Shown here one piece after another: positions 30,189-30,947 of a stretch of 30,947 bases of DNA. Where the stretch lies: contig CABQNX010000010.1 of the NCBI GenBank assembly GCA_902465645.1, positions 1-30,947 of the forward strand, read 5' to 3'. The position numbers were made by a program, and so were the translations under genes. The notes under the pieces were generated by a model. It saw only the letters and a list, made by a program, of their open reading frames with translations, did not search any database and was not told the DNA's origin. Position 1 is the stretch's first letter. Each line of letters begins with the position of its first letter. The stretch is from an uncultured Peptoniphilus sp. GTDB lineage: Bacteria > Bacillota > Clostridia > Tissierellales > Peptoniphilaceae.

Positions 30189-30271
30189 AAGGTCATAAAC
30201 AAAGGCCGATTATAAAATTAATGGATTGGTATTTTGCGTTGATAAAAGTTTATAAAATTAAGGAGGAAAAA

Positions 30272-30947
30272 ATGAAGAAGAGTAGTAAAAATAAGCTGCA
30301 AAGTTTTTTTAAACAAGGAATTTGTGGGATTTTAGCATTTATGATGCTAATCACAGCCTTTCCTTTACAAGCTCTAGCAGCAGACTTAAATTATGACAAA
30401 ACAGGAATAACTTCTCAGCAAAATTTAAACAAAGAACCTGTGACAGTTATGCAGGCAAAGGGAAAAACAGCTGAAGAAGTCGTAAAAAATCCTGACATGC
30501 CAAAGCTCTACACCATGCGTGCAGACTATAAGCTGCCACGTAATGAGGAAGAAATTGTTGGATATCAACCCTATATAGCTACTGTCGGTGATGATGAATA
30601 CACATACACTGACCTAGATGGCAATGAGGGACAAAAAGTTTTAACAGAAGCAGAAAAAGATAAGATAAAGAAAAAAATAAATTTGCCAGGTATTGATGGC
30701 TACACTGCTCCAACAGAAAGCTTTACTGTAAATTATGACTACATTAAAGATAATGCAAAAAAAGGAAACTTAGATGGAGATGAATATAAGGGTCAACATC
30801 CCTATCTTTATAAGGCAAAACAAGGGACAATAAAGATAAAACACACTTTCCAAAAACTGGAAAATCGTAATGAATATGGATATAGAGATGGTGATACTGA
30901 TTATATCTACACATCTCAAACCGGTGTTACAGGAACATCTGTCACTA
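30272..30947 (+). CDS. Secreted surface protein, N-terminal part (runs off the window)
   Basis: 225 residues are visible and the frame is open at the edge. AAGGAGG lies just before the ATG. The signal peptide is long: KKSSKNKLQSFFKQG, a hydrophobic core GILAFMMLITAFP, and a cut site after QALA (residue about 36). After it come a charged linker with LYTMRADYKLPRNEEE and a beta-rich segment with YTYTDLDGNEGQKVL, LPGIDGYTAPTESFTVNYDYI and GTIKIKHTFQKLE, ending YIYTSQTGVTGTSVT. The short KIKHTFQ and 'Y..D.DG' wording is common in repeat-bearing, sortase-anchored proteins of anaerobic cocci, so a C-terminal sorting signal is expected outside the window. No enzyme motif is seen. Confidence 0.85.
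   Translation, partial: MKKSSKNKLQSFFKQGICGILAFMMLITAFPLQALAADLNYDKTGITSQQNLNKEPVTVMQAKGKTAEEVVKNPDMPKLYTMRADYKLPRNEEEIVGYQPYIATVGDDEYTYTDLDGNEGQKVLTEAEKDKIKKKINLPGIDGYTAPTESFTVNYDYIKDNAKKGNLDGDEYKGQHPYLYKAKQGTIKIKHTFQKLENRNEYGYRDGDTDYIYTSQTGVTGTSVT

Overview
The window is AT-rich chromosomal DNA with strong AGGAGG-type ribosome binding sites, short hairpin/T-run terminators, lipoprotein and sortase signals, and S-layer-homology (SLH) and copper-amine-oxidase-type wall domains. This fits a low-GC Gram-positive bacterium, most likely a Gram-positive anaerobic coccus of the Anaerococcus/Peptoniphilus/Finegoldia kind. The genus is an inference from protein style, not from a marker gene.

Layout. 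(1) 1-2200: a lipoprotein gene with a copper-amine-oxidase-like domain, its terminator, and a short stretch holding a possible gene remnant. (2) 2155-10540, minus strand: a surface-protein operon, with a 2549-residue sortase-anchored protein followed 10 bases later by a class B sortase. (3) 10541-14700: a gene-free stretch with a palindrome on each side, then the two subunits of class Ia ribonucleotide reductase, separated by an array of about eleven degenerate 18-bp tandem repeats. (4) 14729-17710: FtsH and a glutathionyl-hydroquinone-reductase-like protein. (5) 17734-19737, minus strand: a secreted C69-family dipeptidase with three SLH repeats. (6) 19946-20886: methionine sulfoxide reductase MsrA, with an intact MsrB domain in the -1 frame behind it, so a bifunctional msrAB gene is broken by a one-base shift. 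(7) 21140-23534: a glutaminase/AGCS-symporter operon. (8) 23535-24103: about 570 bases without a gene, holding two more blocks of the same 18-bp repeat in the opposite orientation. (9) 24213-27728: a YjiH-type membrane protein plus flavin-reductase-like pair on the minus strand, with a divergent AraC-type regulator. (10) 27877-30100: an XRE regulator with membrane segments, then an MgtE magnesium channel behind a long structured leader. (11) 30272-end: the beginning of another secreted surface protein behind a near-consensus promoter, cut by the window edge.

Common themes are cell-surface construction (giant wall protein, sortase, SLH dipeptidase, partial surface protein), amino-acid use (dipeptidase, glutaminase, symporter), and coping with oxygen (MsrAB, quinone reductase, oxygen-dependent ribonucleotide reductase). 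No phage, insertion sequence, CRISPR array, tRNA or rRNA was seen. The least ordinary items are the dispersed 18-bp repeat family, the precisely placed msrAB frameshift, and the mgtE leader, which does not look like the known M-box.
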